From positions 548,805,531-548,869,530 of the forward strand of contig NC_135497.1 of the NCBI RefSeq assembly GCF_052857255.1: DNA of 64,000 nt, written 5' to 3'. This stretch comes from Amblyomma americanum. Its lineage: Eukaryota > Arthropoda > Arachnida > Ixodida > Ixodidae. The position numbers and the translations under genes were made by a program. Below the pieces are notes generated by a model. It was not told the DNA's origin. It saw only the letters and a list, made by a program, of their open reading frames with translations, and made no database searches. Positions 11,430-25,100 of this stretch are shown here, piece after piece. The stretch's first letter is position 1, and each line of letters opens with the position of its first letter.

Positions 11430-14400
11430 GTATGGGATCGTACGGTATGATTTGGTATGTATGGTATGGTATGATAAGGTGCGGTATGTACGGTATGGTA
11501 CAGTGTGATATGGTATGGTATGGAATGGTATGTAGGGTATGGTATGGTATGGTACGGTATGGTATGGAATGGTAAGTATGGTATGGTACAGTATGGTATG
11601 GTACGGTAATGTATGGTATGTATGGTATGGTACAGTATGGTATGGTATGGAATGGTACGGCATGGTATGCTTTCGTATGGTATGGAATGGTAAGTATGTT
11701 ATGGCACGGCATGGTATGCTTTGGTATGGTATGGTAAGTATGGTATGGTGCGGATTGGTAAGGTACGGTATGGAATGGTATGTATGGTATGGTACACTAT
11801 GTATGGTATGGAATGGTATGGTATTGTATTGTACAGTATGGTATGGTATGGAATGGTATGTATGGTATGGTATAGTACGGTATGTACAGTGTGGTATGGT
11901 ATGGCACGATACGGTAGGAATTGTATGTATAGTATGTAGGGCATAGAATGGTACGTATGGTATGTTGCGGTACGATATGGTACGGTGCGGTATGGTATGG
12001 TATGGCATGGTATGGTTTGGAATGGTATGTACGGTATAGTACGGTATGGTACGTATGGTATGGTATGAAATGGTATGGAATGGTACGTATGGTATGGTAC
12101 GGTACGGTATGGTGCAGTGTTGTACAGTATGGTATGGCATGGTACGGTATGGTATGGTATGATACGGTATGGCACGGTATGGTTTGGAATGGTATGTATG
12201 GTATGGTACGGTATGGTACGTATGGTATGGTACGGTATGAAATCGCATGGAATGGTATGCATGGTATGGCATGATACGTTATGTACGGTAGGGTATGGTC
12301 TGATACAGTCTGGTACGCTATGGTATGGTATGGCACTGTATGGAATAGAATGTCAAGTATGGTATGTTATGGTGTGCTATAGTATGGTATGTACGGTATG
12401 GTTCAGTGTGAAATTGTGTGGTATGGAATGGTATGGTATAGTAAGGTACAGTATGGTATGGCACGGTACGGTATAGTATGGTATGGTATGGTACGGTATG
12501 GTATGATACAGTACGGTATGGTACTGTATGGTACGGTATGGTATTGTATGGCACGGTATGGTATGGTACGTTATGGTACGGTATGGTACGGTAAGGTATT
12601 GTATGGTATGGTATGGTATAGTATGGTATAGTATGGTACGGTATGGTATCGCATGGTATGGTATGGTATGGAATGGTATGGTACAGTACGGCATGCTATG
12701 GTATGGTGTGGAATGGTATATATGGCATGGTACGGTATGGTATGGTATGGTATAGATTGGTATGTACAGTGTGGTATGGCACAGCGTCGTATGGAATGGA
12801 ATGGTATGTATGGTATGGTACGGTATGTACGGTATGGTACGGTACGGTACGGTATGGTACGGTATGGTACGGTATGGTATCGTACAGTTTGGAATGGTAT
12901 GTAATGGTATGTGTTCTATGGTATGGAATGGTACGGTATGCTATGATATGGTATGGTATGAGATGGTACAGTATGGTATGGCATGGTATGGTATAGTATG
13001 TAGGTACGGTACGGTATGATACGGTATGGTATAGTATCGAATGGTATGTATGGTATGGTATGGCTTTGTATGGTACGGTATGACACGGTAAGGTATGGTA
13101 TGTATAGTATGGTACGGTATATTTTGGTACGGTATGGCATCAAATAGTATGTATGGTATGGTATGGTACGGAATAGTATGTATGGTATGGTACTGTATGT
13201 ATGGTTTGGTATGGTATGGAATAGTATGTATGGTTTGGTACGGTATGTTACGGTTTGCGATGGTGTGGTATGGTACGGTATTGTACGGTATGGTATGGTA
13301 CGGTATGGCACGGTATGGTATGGAATGATATGGTGCGGTATTGTATGCTATGGTATGGTATAGTATGGAATGGTAAGTATGGTATGGTATGGAAGGGTAT
13401 GGTATCGTATGGGATGATGTGTATGGAATGGTACAGTATGGTACGGTATGGCATGATACGGTAGGAATATGTATGGTACGGAATGGTACGGTATGGTATG
13501 GTATGGAATGGCATGTATGGTATGTTACAGTATGGTACGGTACGGTATAGTATCTTACGGTATGGTATGGTGTGTATGGTATGGTATGGTATGGTACGGA
13601 ATGGTATGGTGAGGTACGGTATGGTATGGTACGGTAAGGAATGGTATGTATTGTATGGTATTGTATGTATGGTATGGTGCGGTATGGTATGTACGGTATG
13701 ATACGGTATGGCACGATACGATAGGAATGGTATGTATGGTACATACAGTATGGAATGGTGCGTATGGTACGGTACGGTGAGGTATGGTATGGTATGGCAT
13801 GGTACGGTTTGGTATGGCATGGTACAGTATGACATGGTACGTACGATATTGTATGGTATGGCATGATATGGTTTGGAATGGTATGTATGGTATGGTACAG
13901 TATGAATTGGTATGAAATGGTATGTATGGTATGGTACAGTATGGAATGGCATGGTACGTTATATACGGTAAGGTACGGTCTGGTACAGTCCGGTACACAA
14001 TGGTATGGTAGGGTATGGTAAGGTATGCATGGTACGGTACAGTATAGTATGGTATGGAATGGAATGTATGGCATGGTCGGTATGGTACCGTATATTATGG
14101 TATGGTATGGTAAGGTATGGAATGGTATGTATGGCATGGTATGGTAGGGTATGGTATGGCATGGTATGGAATGGTATGGTATGGTACGGAATGGTATGGA
14201 AGGGCATGGTATGGCATGGAATCGTATGTATAGTGTATGGTACAGTATGGTATGAAATGGTATGTATGCTATGGTATGGTATGGAATGGTGTGTATGGTA
14301 TGGTATGGTACGGAATTGAATAGTGTGTATGGTACGGTACGGTACCGTATGGTATAGAACGGTATGGTATGGTATCGTACGGTATGGAATGGTATGCATG

Positions 14401-15767
14401 GTATGGTATGGTATGGCATGGTATGGTATTTATGATATTGTATGGTATGGTATGTATGGTATGGTACGGTATGGCACGGTATGATATGGAGTGGTATGTA
14501 TGGTATGGCACGGTATGGTACATATGGTATGGAATGGTACATATGGTAGCGTATGGTATGAAATGGTATGGAGTGGTATGTATGGTACGGTATGGTATGG
14601 TATGGTAGGGTACGGTACGGTATGCTATGGTATGGTACGGTATGGTATGTATGGTATGTTATGGTTACGGTATGGTATGGTATGGCATGGTATGGTACTG
14701 TGTTGAATGGTATGGTACGGTACGGTACGATATGGTATGGTATGGTACGGTATGGTATGTTATGTATGGTATGGTATGTATGGAATAGAATGGTATGAAT
14801 GGTATGGTACGGTATGCATGGTATGGTACGGTATGTATGGTATGGTAGGGTACGGTAGGGTACGGTATGGAACGGTATGGAATGGTATGGTATGGTACAG
14901 TAGGGTATGGAACGGTATAGAATGGTATGTATAGTATGATACAGTATGGTATGGAATGATATGTATGGTATGGTTTGGTATGGTAAGGTATGACATGGTA
15001 TGTTAGGGTATGGAATGGTATGTATGGTATGGTATGGTACAGTAGGGTATGGAATGGCACAGTATGGTACGGTATGGTATGTATGGTATGGTACGGTATG
15101 GTACGGTATGCTACGGTGTGGTATGGTACGGTATTGTATGGTATGGTAGGGTACGGTGCGGTATGGCATGGTATGGTATGGAATGGTATAGTATGGAATG
15201 GTAAGTATGGTATGGTACGTAATGGTATGGAATGGTATGTATGGTATGGTACTGTATGTATGGTATGGTATGGAATGATATGTATGGTATGGTACGGAAT
15301 GTACGGCATGTTCCTGTATGCTATGGTGTGGTATGGTACGGTATTGTATGGTATGGTATGGTATGGTACGGTGCGGTATGGCACGGAATGGTATGGAAAG
15401 GTATGGTGCGGTATTGTATGCTATGGTATGGTATTGTATGGAATGGTAAGTTTGGTTAGTATGGAATGGTATGGTATGGTATGGAATGGTATGTATGGTA
15501 TGGTACAGTATGGTATGTACAGTATGGTACGGTATGGCATAATACGGTAGGAATGGTATGTATGGTATGGATTGGTACATATGGTATGGTACTGTACGGT
15601 ATGGTACGGTGTGGTATGGTATGGTATGGCATGGTACGGTATGGTATTGTATGATACGGTATGGCACTGTATGGTTTGGAATGATGTGTATGGTATGGTA
15701 TGGTATGTATGGTATGGTATGGACTGGTACAGTCTGGTACGCTATGGTATGGTTTGGTATGTATGGT
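11430..15767. repeat. TATGG satellite array S4
   Basis: The longest array, 4.3 kb without an insertion. Because neither TATGG nor CCATA contains a stop in any frame, it produces very long meaningless open frames, including one of 960 codons on the minus strand (12941-15823). The part from about 13950 to 15700 is colinear with S8 (38170-39780), sharing rare landmarks such as GTACAGTCCGGTACAC and GGTCGGTATGGTACCG. Confidence 0.95.
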
Positions 15768-16289
15768 TGTGGGGTTGAATTGGGGAGATAAGTACGTTCT
15801 CCCCACTCAACCGCGACTGACACGGTTCAAAGCCGCCCGGACCCACCCCGTGATCCCGTACGCTACCGAGCGCTCGCCGACCACGGAACAATAACGCCAG
15901 CTAGCAACAAGATACGCTAATGAATCGAGTTCGTCCGACTCACCAGCAAGGTTCCGAGCGAATGTTCGCTCGCGCTAGGGCAAAGGATATATACTCCGAA
16001 GGCCGGACGGGACGAGTACGGGAGCCTGTCTCCCCGTCGCTTCCTCGCCCCGCCGGCGAAGAGCGGAGCCGCGATCAACGCCTCCGCTCAGGCTGACGAT
16101 CCCAGCCGAAGCCCCCCTGCCCCCTCTCGCGCGTGCGGGCTTTGGCAGTCTCCGCGCAGCGATGCTGGCGCCCTCTCTTGCCAGTTAAGGTAACTCACGA
16201 GGGAATGCGCTCAGCCTCGAGGTGAGACCACCACTGCACGGTGCCTCACGGGAAAGCAAACTCAGGGGGCTGCAGGGCAGGTCCCCACA
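15768..16289 (-). repeat. 3' LTR of copy 2 (522 bp, internally deleted)
   Basis: Same ends as the other LTRs (TGTGGGGACC...CAACCCCACA on the minus strand), but about 70 bp that contain the AATAAA signal in the other two LTRs are missing (junction near 15886). The TATA-like block remains (around 15988). If this is a genuine 3' LTR it has lost the element's own polyadenylation signal. Confidence 0.78.
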
Positions 16290-16301
16290 TCCCCCAACCT
16301 T
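16290..16301 (-). promoter_or_regulatory. Polypurine tract
   Basis: Minus-strand AAGGTTGGGGGA directly precedes the TGTGGGG start of the 3' LTR. This is the position and composition expected of the plus-strand primer for reverse transcription and confirms the minus orientation. Confidence 0.7.
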
Positions 16302-17572
16302 AAATAGACCCACGCGCCTGAAGGTACATGCTATGGAGGAGTCTCCTGGTCTTCATGTCCTTGAGGCACGTCTTGCAGCGAAGGTCACGCCGACAGCGTC
16401 CACGCAGCCTTCCGCGGTATTCCGAAGCGGCGTGAAGGTCTCCGCTGGGACGACTCGTATGGCCCGCGGACTACCGTGTCCGCAGGCCCGCGAATCGAAG
16501 GCCGGTGGGAAAACTGCGGGCCAGGATCCTGCAGTAGTCGCCATGGCAGCAGCAGCCGCAGGTGACTGCTGACTGGTCTCGCCACAGCTGCCCAGGATGG
16601 ATGCGGCGAACAGGATACAGGCCGCTCCGTCGCAGCAGGTGGCAGCGAGACGATATGCACCGGACAGCAAGCCTTGGTGGCTCCACTGGATCTGCAAAAT
16701 TGCCGAAACGCTCTCGGCGTGCCTTTAATGTAGGTCACGGGAGGGGAAACGGCATCCGCAAGGACCTCGTGGCACAAATCCTAACTCGCTAGCAAAACGT
16801 GTCGGCGGCTGTGCAAACGCAAAGTTCGAGTGAACAAAGCCCTTTCTTGAGTTGAACGAGACTGCTTAGTTCGTGCGAGGTTACAAAAAAAATGGGCGGG
16901 CAGCAAAGTGCGCCCCCTCTCAACGACACGGTCCGGTGGTCGTGTCTCTTTTAACGTGGTGCAGGCAGCTCCGAAAAGCCTCAGGCCTAACTACCACTCC
17001 GACAACCACCGTGACCACAACAAAGACCCGAAACGGGTTATGTGCGCGCAGCCGCGAGGAGACATCAGCATTGTGGGGTGGTCCTACCCCGCTCACTGCA
17101 CAAAGCAGCTTCTGAGCGGTCGGCGCCCATCGTGTCGGACGGTGTCGGAGCCACCAATGCCGAGCTGCAATACCAGCGAGCTCGTAGCGGCACCCGTGGC
17201 CCCAGGCCGCCCGGCTCCCGTAGCCGCGACTCCCAGAGTCGAAAAAGAGACAGTAGAGCAAATATATACAGAAACTCGGACCACCCACGCGGCTTCCGAA
17301 CTCACTCGCTTCGGTCTCGGCAACACCGCGGGCGCTATGCATCGCGCTCCCTCGATGCGGACCAAGTTATTCTCGCTAAGAATCTGCAGGGAAAAAAATG
17401 TGCTGACCATGTCGAAAAGTTCATACATGCTGCAGCGCAATACACCTCGCACTCAAGAAAGCATGCCGCAGGTCGTAGGGATCAAAATTCACTCTAGGCC
17501 TAGCACTTGTCAAGTCCGGACAAAGAGCGTTCCTCGAACCGAACCGACAGTCGTGCAATGTTCCAAGAGCAG
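16302..17572 (-). other. Internal region of LTR element copy 2, no recognisable gene
   Basis: About 1.27 kb, GC-rich, nearly identical to 1-990 over its right-hand part. Open frames of 115-231 codons occur on both strands (for example 16908-17603 plus and 16920-17342 minus), but none shows zinc knuckles, a protease DTG, an RT YxDD or an integrase motif. The two copies are too similar for conservation to indicate coding. Most likely an untranslated leader or unrelated filler. Confidence 0.55.
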
Positions 17573-17590
17573 GCCCCACGTTGGGGGCCA
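17573..17590 (-). promoter_or_regulatory. tRNA-Lys primer binding site (one mismatch)
   Basis: Minus strand reads TGGCCCCCAACGTGGGGC, differing at one base from the perfect tRNA-Lys(CTT) match at 991-1008. It sits two bases inside the 5' LTR end. Confidence 0.8.
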
Positions 17591-17592
17591 GA

Positions 17593-18184
17593 TGTGGGGT
17601 TGAATTGGGGAGATAAGTACGTTCTCCCCACCCAATCGCGGCTGACACGGATCAAAGCCGCCCGGACCCCACCTCGTGATCGCGTACGCTACCGAGCGCT
17701 CGCCGACCACAGCGGGCCTTGCTCTGGGGGAAGAAAGGAATGACACATTGGATGACACAAACAGGCATTTATTGCTACAGCAACAATAAGGCCAGCTAGC
17801 AACAAGGTACACTAATGAATCGAGGTCGTCCGACTCACCAGCAAGGTTCCGAGCGAATTTTCGCCCACGCTAGGGCAAGGGATATATACTCCGAAGGCCG
17901 GACGTTACGAGTACGGGAGCCTGTCTCGCCGTCGCTTCCTCGCCCCGCCGGCGAAGAGCGGAGCCGCGAGCGACGCGTCCGCTCATTCCGACGATCCCAG
18001 CCGAAGCCCCCCTGCCCCCTCTCCCGCGCGCGGGCTTTGGAAGTCTCCGCGCAGCGATGCTGGCGCCCTCTCTTGCCAGTTAAGGTAACTCACAAAGGAA
18101 TGCGCTCAGCCTCGAGGTGAGACCGCCACTGCACGGTGCCTCGCGGGAAAGCAAACTCAGGGGGCTGCAGGGCAGGTCCCCACA
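17593..18184 (-). repeat. 5' LTR of copy 2 (592 bp)
   Basis: Nearly identical to 1011-1601. The AATAAA signal (17768-17773, minus) and a TATA-like stretch (about 17881-17890) are present, as is the TGTGGGG...CCCCACA inverted repeat at the ends. Followed at 18185 by satellite whose first 100 bp equal those after the copy 1 LTR. Confidence 0.78.
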
Positions 18185-19379
18185 TCGTATGGTACAGTAT
18201 GGTATGGTATGGAGTGGTATGTATGGTATGGTACAGTATGGAATGGCATGTATGGTATGGTATGCTATGGTAGGTATGTATGGTATGGTACAGTGTGATA
18301 TGGTGTGGTATAGAATGGTATGGTATAGTATGGTACGGTATGGTATGGAATGGTATGGTACGGTATAGTATGGTACAGTACGGTATGGTATGGTACGGTA
18401 CGGTATGGTACGGTACGGTATGGTACGGTGTGGTGTGGTATGGTATGGCACGGTATGGTACGGTACGGTATGGCACGGCACGGTGTTTTATGGTATAGTA
18501 TGGTACGGTATGGTATAATATGGAATGGTATGAATGGTATGGTATGGTATGGCATGGAACAGTATGGTATGGTATGTATGGTATGGTATGATACGGTATT
18601 GTATGGTATGTAATGTTATATATGGTATGGTATGATATGGTATATTATGGTACGGTATTGTATGGTATGGTACGGTACGGTATGGTACGGTATGGTATGG
18701 TACGGTAGTATCAGTATGGTACGGTATGAAATGGTATGTATGGTATGGTACGGTATGGTATGGTATGGTATTGTACGGTATGGTATGGTACGGTATGGAA
18801 TGGAATGGTATCCTATGGTATGGAATGATCTGTATGGTATGGTGTGGTATGGTATGGTACGGTATGGTATGTATGGTATGGTATGGTACTGTATGATATG
18901 GCATGTAAGGTATGGAATGGTATGGAATGGCATGTATGGTATGGTACTGTATGGTACGGTATCGTATGGTACGGTATGATATGGAATGGTTATGTGGGAT
19001 GGTATGGTATGCTATGGTATGGTAAGTACAGTATGGTACAGTGTGATATGGTGTGGTATAGAATGGTATGGTATAGTATAGTACGGTATAGTATGAAATG
19101 GTATGGTATAGCACGGTACGGTATGGTATTGTATGGTATAGAATTGTATGGTATGGTATGGTACAGTACAATATGGTATGGTATGGTATGTTTGGTATGT
19201 ATGGTACGGTATGGTATGGCATGTATGGTATGATAAGGCATGGTATGGGCGGAATATATGGTATGGTACGGTATGGTATGGTATAGTATGGTATGGTATG
19301 CAATGGTATGTATGGTATAATATGGTATGGTACAGTATGGTACGGTATCGTATGGTAGGGTATGATATATGTTATGGGA
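18185..19379. repeat. TATGG satellite array S5
   Basis: Matches S1 almost throughout in the order of its variants. It is the satellite part of a duplicated block that also includes the LTR element and RTE copies A and C. Confidence 0.95.
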
Positions 19380-22170
19380 TAGGGTTCCGGACAGGCCGCC
19401 ATTGGAATCTGAACCTGGCAACGTTTAACGCAAGAACTTTATCTAGTGAGGCTAGCCTAGCAGTGCTGTTCGAGGAACTAGCGAGAACTAAATGGGATGT
19501 GATAGGGCTTAGCGAAGTTAGGAGGACAGGTGAGGCGAATACAGTACTTAAGGACGGACACATAATGTGCTATCGCGGATTAGAGGATAAACGAGAGCTA
19601 GGTGTGGGACTCCTGATTAATAAGGATATAGCTGGCAACGTAGAGGAGCTCTAAAGTATTAACGAGAGGGTAGCAACTATAGTAATTAGGCTGAATAGTT
19701 GGTACAAGCTGAAAGTGGTGCAGGCCTACGCGCCCACGTCCAGTCATGATGACCAAATCGTTTAAAGTTTCTATGAGGACGTAGAATCGGCAATGAATAA
19801 AGGAAAATCACAGTACACTGTACTGAGGGGTGACTTCAATGCGAAGGTGAACAAGAAGCAGGCTGACGACCACGCGGTAGGTGACTATGGGACAGGCTCT
19901 AGAAATAGCAGGGGAGAGTTATTAGTCGAATTCGTGGATAGAAATAATTTACGGATCATGAATACCTTCTTCCGCAAACGAGAAAAGAGGAAGTGGACCT
20001 GGAAGAGCCCCAATGGTGAAAATAAAAATGAAATCGACTTCATTCCAGGCGCTAAACCTGGCATCATTCAGGATGTGGCCGTCCTTGGAAAGGTGCGTTG
20101 TAGCGACCACAGAATGGTAAGGTCTAGACTTTGCTTAGACTTGAAGAGGGAACGAAAGAAGCTAGTGAAGAAGAAGACCATTAACGACTTAGCCGTAAGA
20201 GGGAAAGCACAGGTGTTTAGGATAGCCCTGCAAAACAGATATTCGGCTTTAACTGAGGAAGACAATCTTGATGTTCATACAATGCACGATAACCTGACAT
20301 CAATAATTACGGAGTGCGCAGTAGAAGTGGGCGGTAGGACAGTTCTACAGCATACCAGGAAGCTATCTCAGGTGACGAAAGATCTGATTAAGAAGCGCCA
20401 AAGCGTAAGGTAGCCGATAATAAGGAAGTTTAATATGGAGAGAATCGAGCATGCTCCAAAGAATGGAGGTAGCCTAAAAGCAGTGAAGAGGAAACAAGGC
20501 ATAGGTAAAAACCAGATGTATGGATTAAGAGACAAGTAGGGCAATGTCATTAGCAAATATGGACAAGATAGTTAACATAGCCGAACTGTTTAACAGAGAT
20601 CTGTAGAGTAACCATTGTAATCAGAGCGTTAATGAGGAAGACAGCAATGCAGAGCAATGCGTCATCCCGCCAGTAACGAAGATGAAGTAAAGAAAGCCTT
20701 AGAAGTAATAAAAAAAGGGAAAAGCAGCTGGTGAGGACCAGGTAACAGCAGATCTGTTGAAGGATGGAGGGGACATCGTGCTAGAAAAACTAGCCACCCT
20801 GTATACGCAACGGCTTATGACCTCGACTGTACCAGAGGCCTGCAAGAATGCAAACATTATCTTAATTCATAAGAAGGGAGACGCCAAGGACTTGAAAAAT
20901 TATAGGCCGGTCAGCTTACTATCCGTTGCCTACAAATTATTTACTAAGGTAATCGCTAATAGAGTCAGGGCTACGTCAGACTTTAATCAACCAAAAGATC
21001 AGGCAGGCTTTCGTAAAAGATATTCGACAATGGATCATATTCACACTATCAATCAGGTGATTGAGAAATGCGCAGAATATAACCAACCTCTATATATAGC
21101 TTTTATTGATTACGAGAAAGCATTCGACTCAGTGGAAACCTCAGCAATCATACAGGTGTTGCGTAATCAGGGGTAGAAGAGCCTTCAGTCAAAATACTGG
21201 AAGATATATATAGCAACTGCACAGCTACTATAGTCCTCCATAAGGTCTGCAATAAAATTCCAATAAGGAAGGGCGTCAGGCAAGGAGACACGATCTCGCC
21301 AATGCTGTTCACTGCATGTTTACACAAGGTATTTCGAGGCCTGAATTGGGAACAGTTGGGAATAAGAATAAACGGACAATACATAAATATTCTGCTATTC
21401 GCTGATGATATTGCCTTGCTGAGTCACACAGGAGGTGAACTGCAAATCATGGTCAATGAGTTAGACAGGCAGAGCAGATTGTGGTGTCTTAAAATAACAT
21501 GCAGAAAACCAATTTAATGTTCAACAGCCTAGCAAGCGAGCAACAGTTCACAATTGTCAGCGAGAGCCTAGAAGTTGTGACGCAATACGTCTAATTAGGG
21601 CATGTAGTGACAGCTGATCCGGTTCATGAGAGGGAGATAACTAGAAGGATAAGAATGGGGTGGAGCGCATATTACAAATTCTTGTAGATCATGAGTGGCA
21701 GTTTACCAATTTCCCTCACGTGGAAAGTGTACAACAGCTTTATCTTACCGGCACTCACCTACGGGGCAGAAACGTGGAGGATTACGAAAAGAGTTCAGCT
21801 TAAGCTAAGGACCACACAGTCATCCATTCAAAGAAAAATGATAGGTGTAACGTTAAAAGACTGGAAGCGTCAGAGTGGGTGGGGGGAAAAACGCGGGTTA
21901 ATGACATCCTAGTCAATATCAAGTGAAAGAAATGGGCTTGGGCAGGGCATGTAATGCGAAGGCAAGATATCTGCTGGTCCTTAAGGGTAACGGAGTGGTT
22001 TCCAAGAGAAAGTAAGCATAGCAGGGGCGGCAGAACGTTAGTTGGGCAGATGAGATTAAGAAGTTTGCAGGCAAACGGTGCATGCAGCTGGCAAAGGTTA
22101 GGGTTCAATTAGAGAGACATGGGAGAGGCCTTTGCCCTGCAGTTGGTGTAGTCAGGCTGATGATGATGAT
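19380..22170 (+). mobile_element. RTE-clade LINE, copy C (dead)
   Basis: 2.79-kb copy with the 5' junction, 64-bp deletion and (TGA)n tail shared by A, B and E. It is closest to A (same FIPGAKPG variant and many shared third-position changes), as expected if the surrounding 5.6-kb block was duplicated. Confidence 0.9.
19388..22110 (+). pseudogene. RTE endonuclease-reverse transcriptase remnant, copy C
   Basis: The endonuclease has the shared TAA codons (19652-19654 and 19763-19765) but keeps GDFN and CSDHRMV. RT fragments lie at about 20757-21176 (motif A present) and 21302-21517 (FADDIALLSH). After the shared frameshift there is an extra one-base deletion near 21493, so the sequence after LKI goes out of frame. 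The C-terminal part is recognisable to about 22100 but has several stops. Non-functional. Confidence 0.87.
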
Positions 22171-25100
22171 GGTATGGAATTGTACGGTATGGTATGGTAT
22201 GATAAGGTGCGGTATGTAAGTTATGGTACAGTGTGATATGGTATGGTATGGAATGGTTTGTAGGGTATGGTATGGTACGGTACGGTATGGTATGGAATGG
22301 TACAGCTTGGTATGGTACGGTATGGCATGGTATGGTATGGTACGGTACGGTATGGAATGGTATGGTATGGTATGATATGGTATGGCATAGAAGGGTATGA
22401 ATATATTGGTACGGTATGGTATGGTATGAAATTCTGTGTGGTATTGTACAGTATGGTACGCTATGGTACGGTATGGTATGGAATGGTAAGTATGGTATGG
22501 TACAGTATGGTATGGTACAGTATGGTATGGTACGGTTTTGTATGGTATGCAACGGTATGGTATGGTATGTATGGTATGGTACAGTATGGTATGGTATGGA
22601 ATGGTATGTATGTTATGGTACGGCATGGTATGCTTTCGTATGGTATGGAATGGTATGTATTTTATGGTACGGCATGGTATGCTTTGGTATGGTATGGTAA
22701 GTATGGTATGGTGCGGAATGGTAAGGTACTGTATAAAATGGTATGTATGGTATGGTACACTATGGATGGTATGGAATGGTATTGTATTGTATTGTACAGT
22801 ATGGTATGGTATGGAATATTATGTATGTTATAGTATAGTATGGTATGTACAGTGTGGTACGGTATGGCACGATACGGTAGGAATTGTATGTATAGTATGT
22901 ATGGAATGGAATGGTATGTATGGTATGTTACGGTACGATATGGTACGGTGCGGTATAGTATGGTATGGCATGGTATGGTTTGGAATGGTATGTACGGTAT
23001 AGTACGGTATAGTACGGTATGGTACGTATGGTATGGTATGAAATGGTATGGAATGGTACGGTATGGTATGGCATGGTACAGTTTTGTATGGTATGATACG
23101 GTATGGCACGGTATGGTTTGGAATGGTATGTATGGTATGGTACGGTATGGTACGTATGGTATGGTACGGTATGAAATGGTGCGGAATGGTATGTATGGTA
23201 TGGGGTAGGGTATGGTATGTACGGTATGGTATGGTCTGGTTCAGTCTGGTACGCAATGGTATGGTATGGTACAGTATGGTATGGTATGGAGTGGTATGTA
23301 TGGTATGGTACTGTATGGAATGGAATGGCATGTATGGTATGGTATGGTATGCTATGGTGTGGAATGTACGGTATGGTACAGTGTGAAATGGTGTGGTATG
23401 GAATGGTATGGTATAGTATGGTACGGTATGGTATGGTACGGTAGGGTACTGTATAGTATGGTATGGTACGATATGGTACGGTATGGTATGGTACAGCACG
23501 TATGGTAATGTATGGTACGGTATGGTTTGGTATGGTATGGCACGGTATGGTACGGTAAGGTATTGTATGGTATGGTATGGTACGGTATGGTATGGCATGG
23601 CATGGTATGGAATGGTATGGTACAGTACGGCTTGCTAAGGTATGGTGTGGAATGGTATATATGGTATGGTACGGTATGGTATGGTATGGTATAGAATCGT
23701 ATGTACGGTGTGGTATGGCACAGTATCGTATGGAATGGAATGGTATGTATGGTATGGTACGGTATGTACGGTATTGTACGGTATGGTATGGTACGGTTTG
23801 GCACGATATGGTACGGTATGGTATGATATGGTATCGTACAGTATGGAATGGTATGTAATGGTATGTGTGATATGGTATGGAATGGGATGGTATGCTATGA
23901 TATGGTTTGGTATGGGATGGTACAGTATGGTATGGCATGGTATGGTATAGTATGTAGGTACGGTACGGTATGATACGGTATGGTATAGTATGGAATGGTA
24001 TGTATGGTACGGTATGGCATCAAATAGTATGTGTGGTATGGTATGGAATGGTATGTATGGTATGGTACGGTATGGTACGGTATGGTATGGAATGGTATGT
24101 ATGGTATGGTATGTAAAGGAATAACACGGTATGGTATGGTATGGAATGGTATATATGGTATGGTGCGATATGCTATAGTATGCTACGGTATTGTATGGTA
24201 TGTTATGGTATGGTACGGTACGGTAAGGTACGGTACGGTATGGTACGGTATGGTATGGTACGGTATGGCACGTATGGTACGGTACGATTTGGTATGGTAT
24301 GGTACGGTACGGTATGGTACGGTATGGTACGGTACGGTATTGTATGGTATGGTATGGTACAGTATGGTACAGTATGGTATGGAATGGTATGGTATGGTAC
24401 GGTATGGTATGTATGGTATGGCACGGTTTAGTACGGTATGGTATGTATGGTATGTTATGGTATGGTATGGTATGGAATGGTATACGGTATGGTACGATAT
24501 TCTATAGTATGATCCGGTAATGTTTGGTATGGTATGGCACGGTACGGTATGGTTCGAAATGGTACGGTATGGTATGGTACGGTATTGAATGGAATGGTAT
24601 GTGCGGTATGGTATGGAATATGTATGGTATGGTGTAGTATGTTATGGTACAGTATGGAATGGTACGGTATGGTATGGAATGGTATGGTATGGTACGGTAT
24701 GGTAGGATATGGTACGTTTTGGTATGTATGGTATGGTATGGTACGGTACGGTATGGTATCATAAGTATGATACGGTATGTATTGGGGTGTGTGTATGGTA
24801 CGATATAAAATGGTATGTATCTACGGTATGCTATGACATGGTATGGTATGGTATGGGATGTTACGGTATGGTATGGCACGGTGTGGTACACTATTGCACA
24901 GTATGGTATGGTACGGAATGGTATGGTACAGTATGGTACAGTATTGTATGGTATGGTAGGATACGGTATGGTATGTATGGTATGGTATGGTATGGAATGG
25001 TATGGAATGGTATGTATGGTAAGGTACGGTATTTTACAGTATGATATGGTATGTAATGGTATATATGGTCTAGTACGATATGGTATAGTATGGTACGGTA

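Larger units (their letters stand above)
15768..18184 (-). mobile_element. Non-autonomous LTR retrotransposon, copy 2 (both LTRs)
   Basis: Complete minus-strand copy: 3' LTR 15768-16289, polypurine tract next to it, 1.3-kb internal region, tRNA-Lys primer site, 5' LTR 17593-18184. The internal region has no recognisable gag or pol on either strand, so this is a TRIM/LARD-like passenger probably mobilised by an autonomous Lys-primed (Gypsy-like) relative. The two LTRs differ by a 70-bp deletion as well as point changes, so they are either old or derived from different elements by recombination. It is embedded in TATGG satellite on both sides. Confidence 0.8.

Noticed and set aside
12941..15823. 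A 960-codon open frame on the minus strand, and many 60-330 codon frames in all satellite arrays
   Set aside because: Pure consequence of the pentamer having no stop in any frame; composition is monotonous and both strands are open. Not genes.
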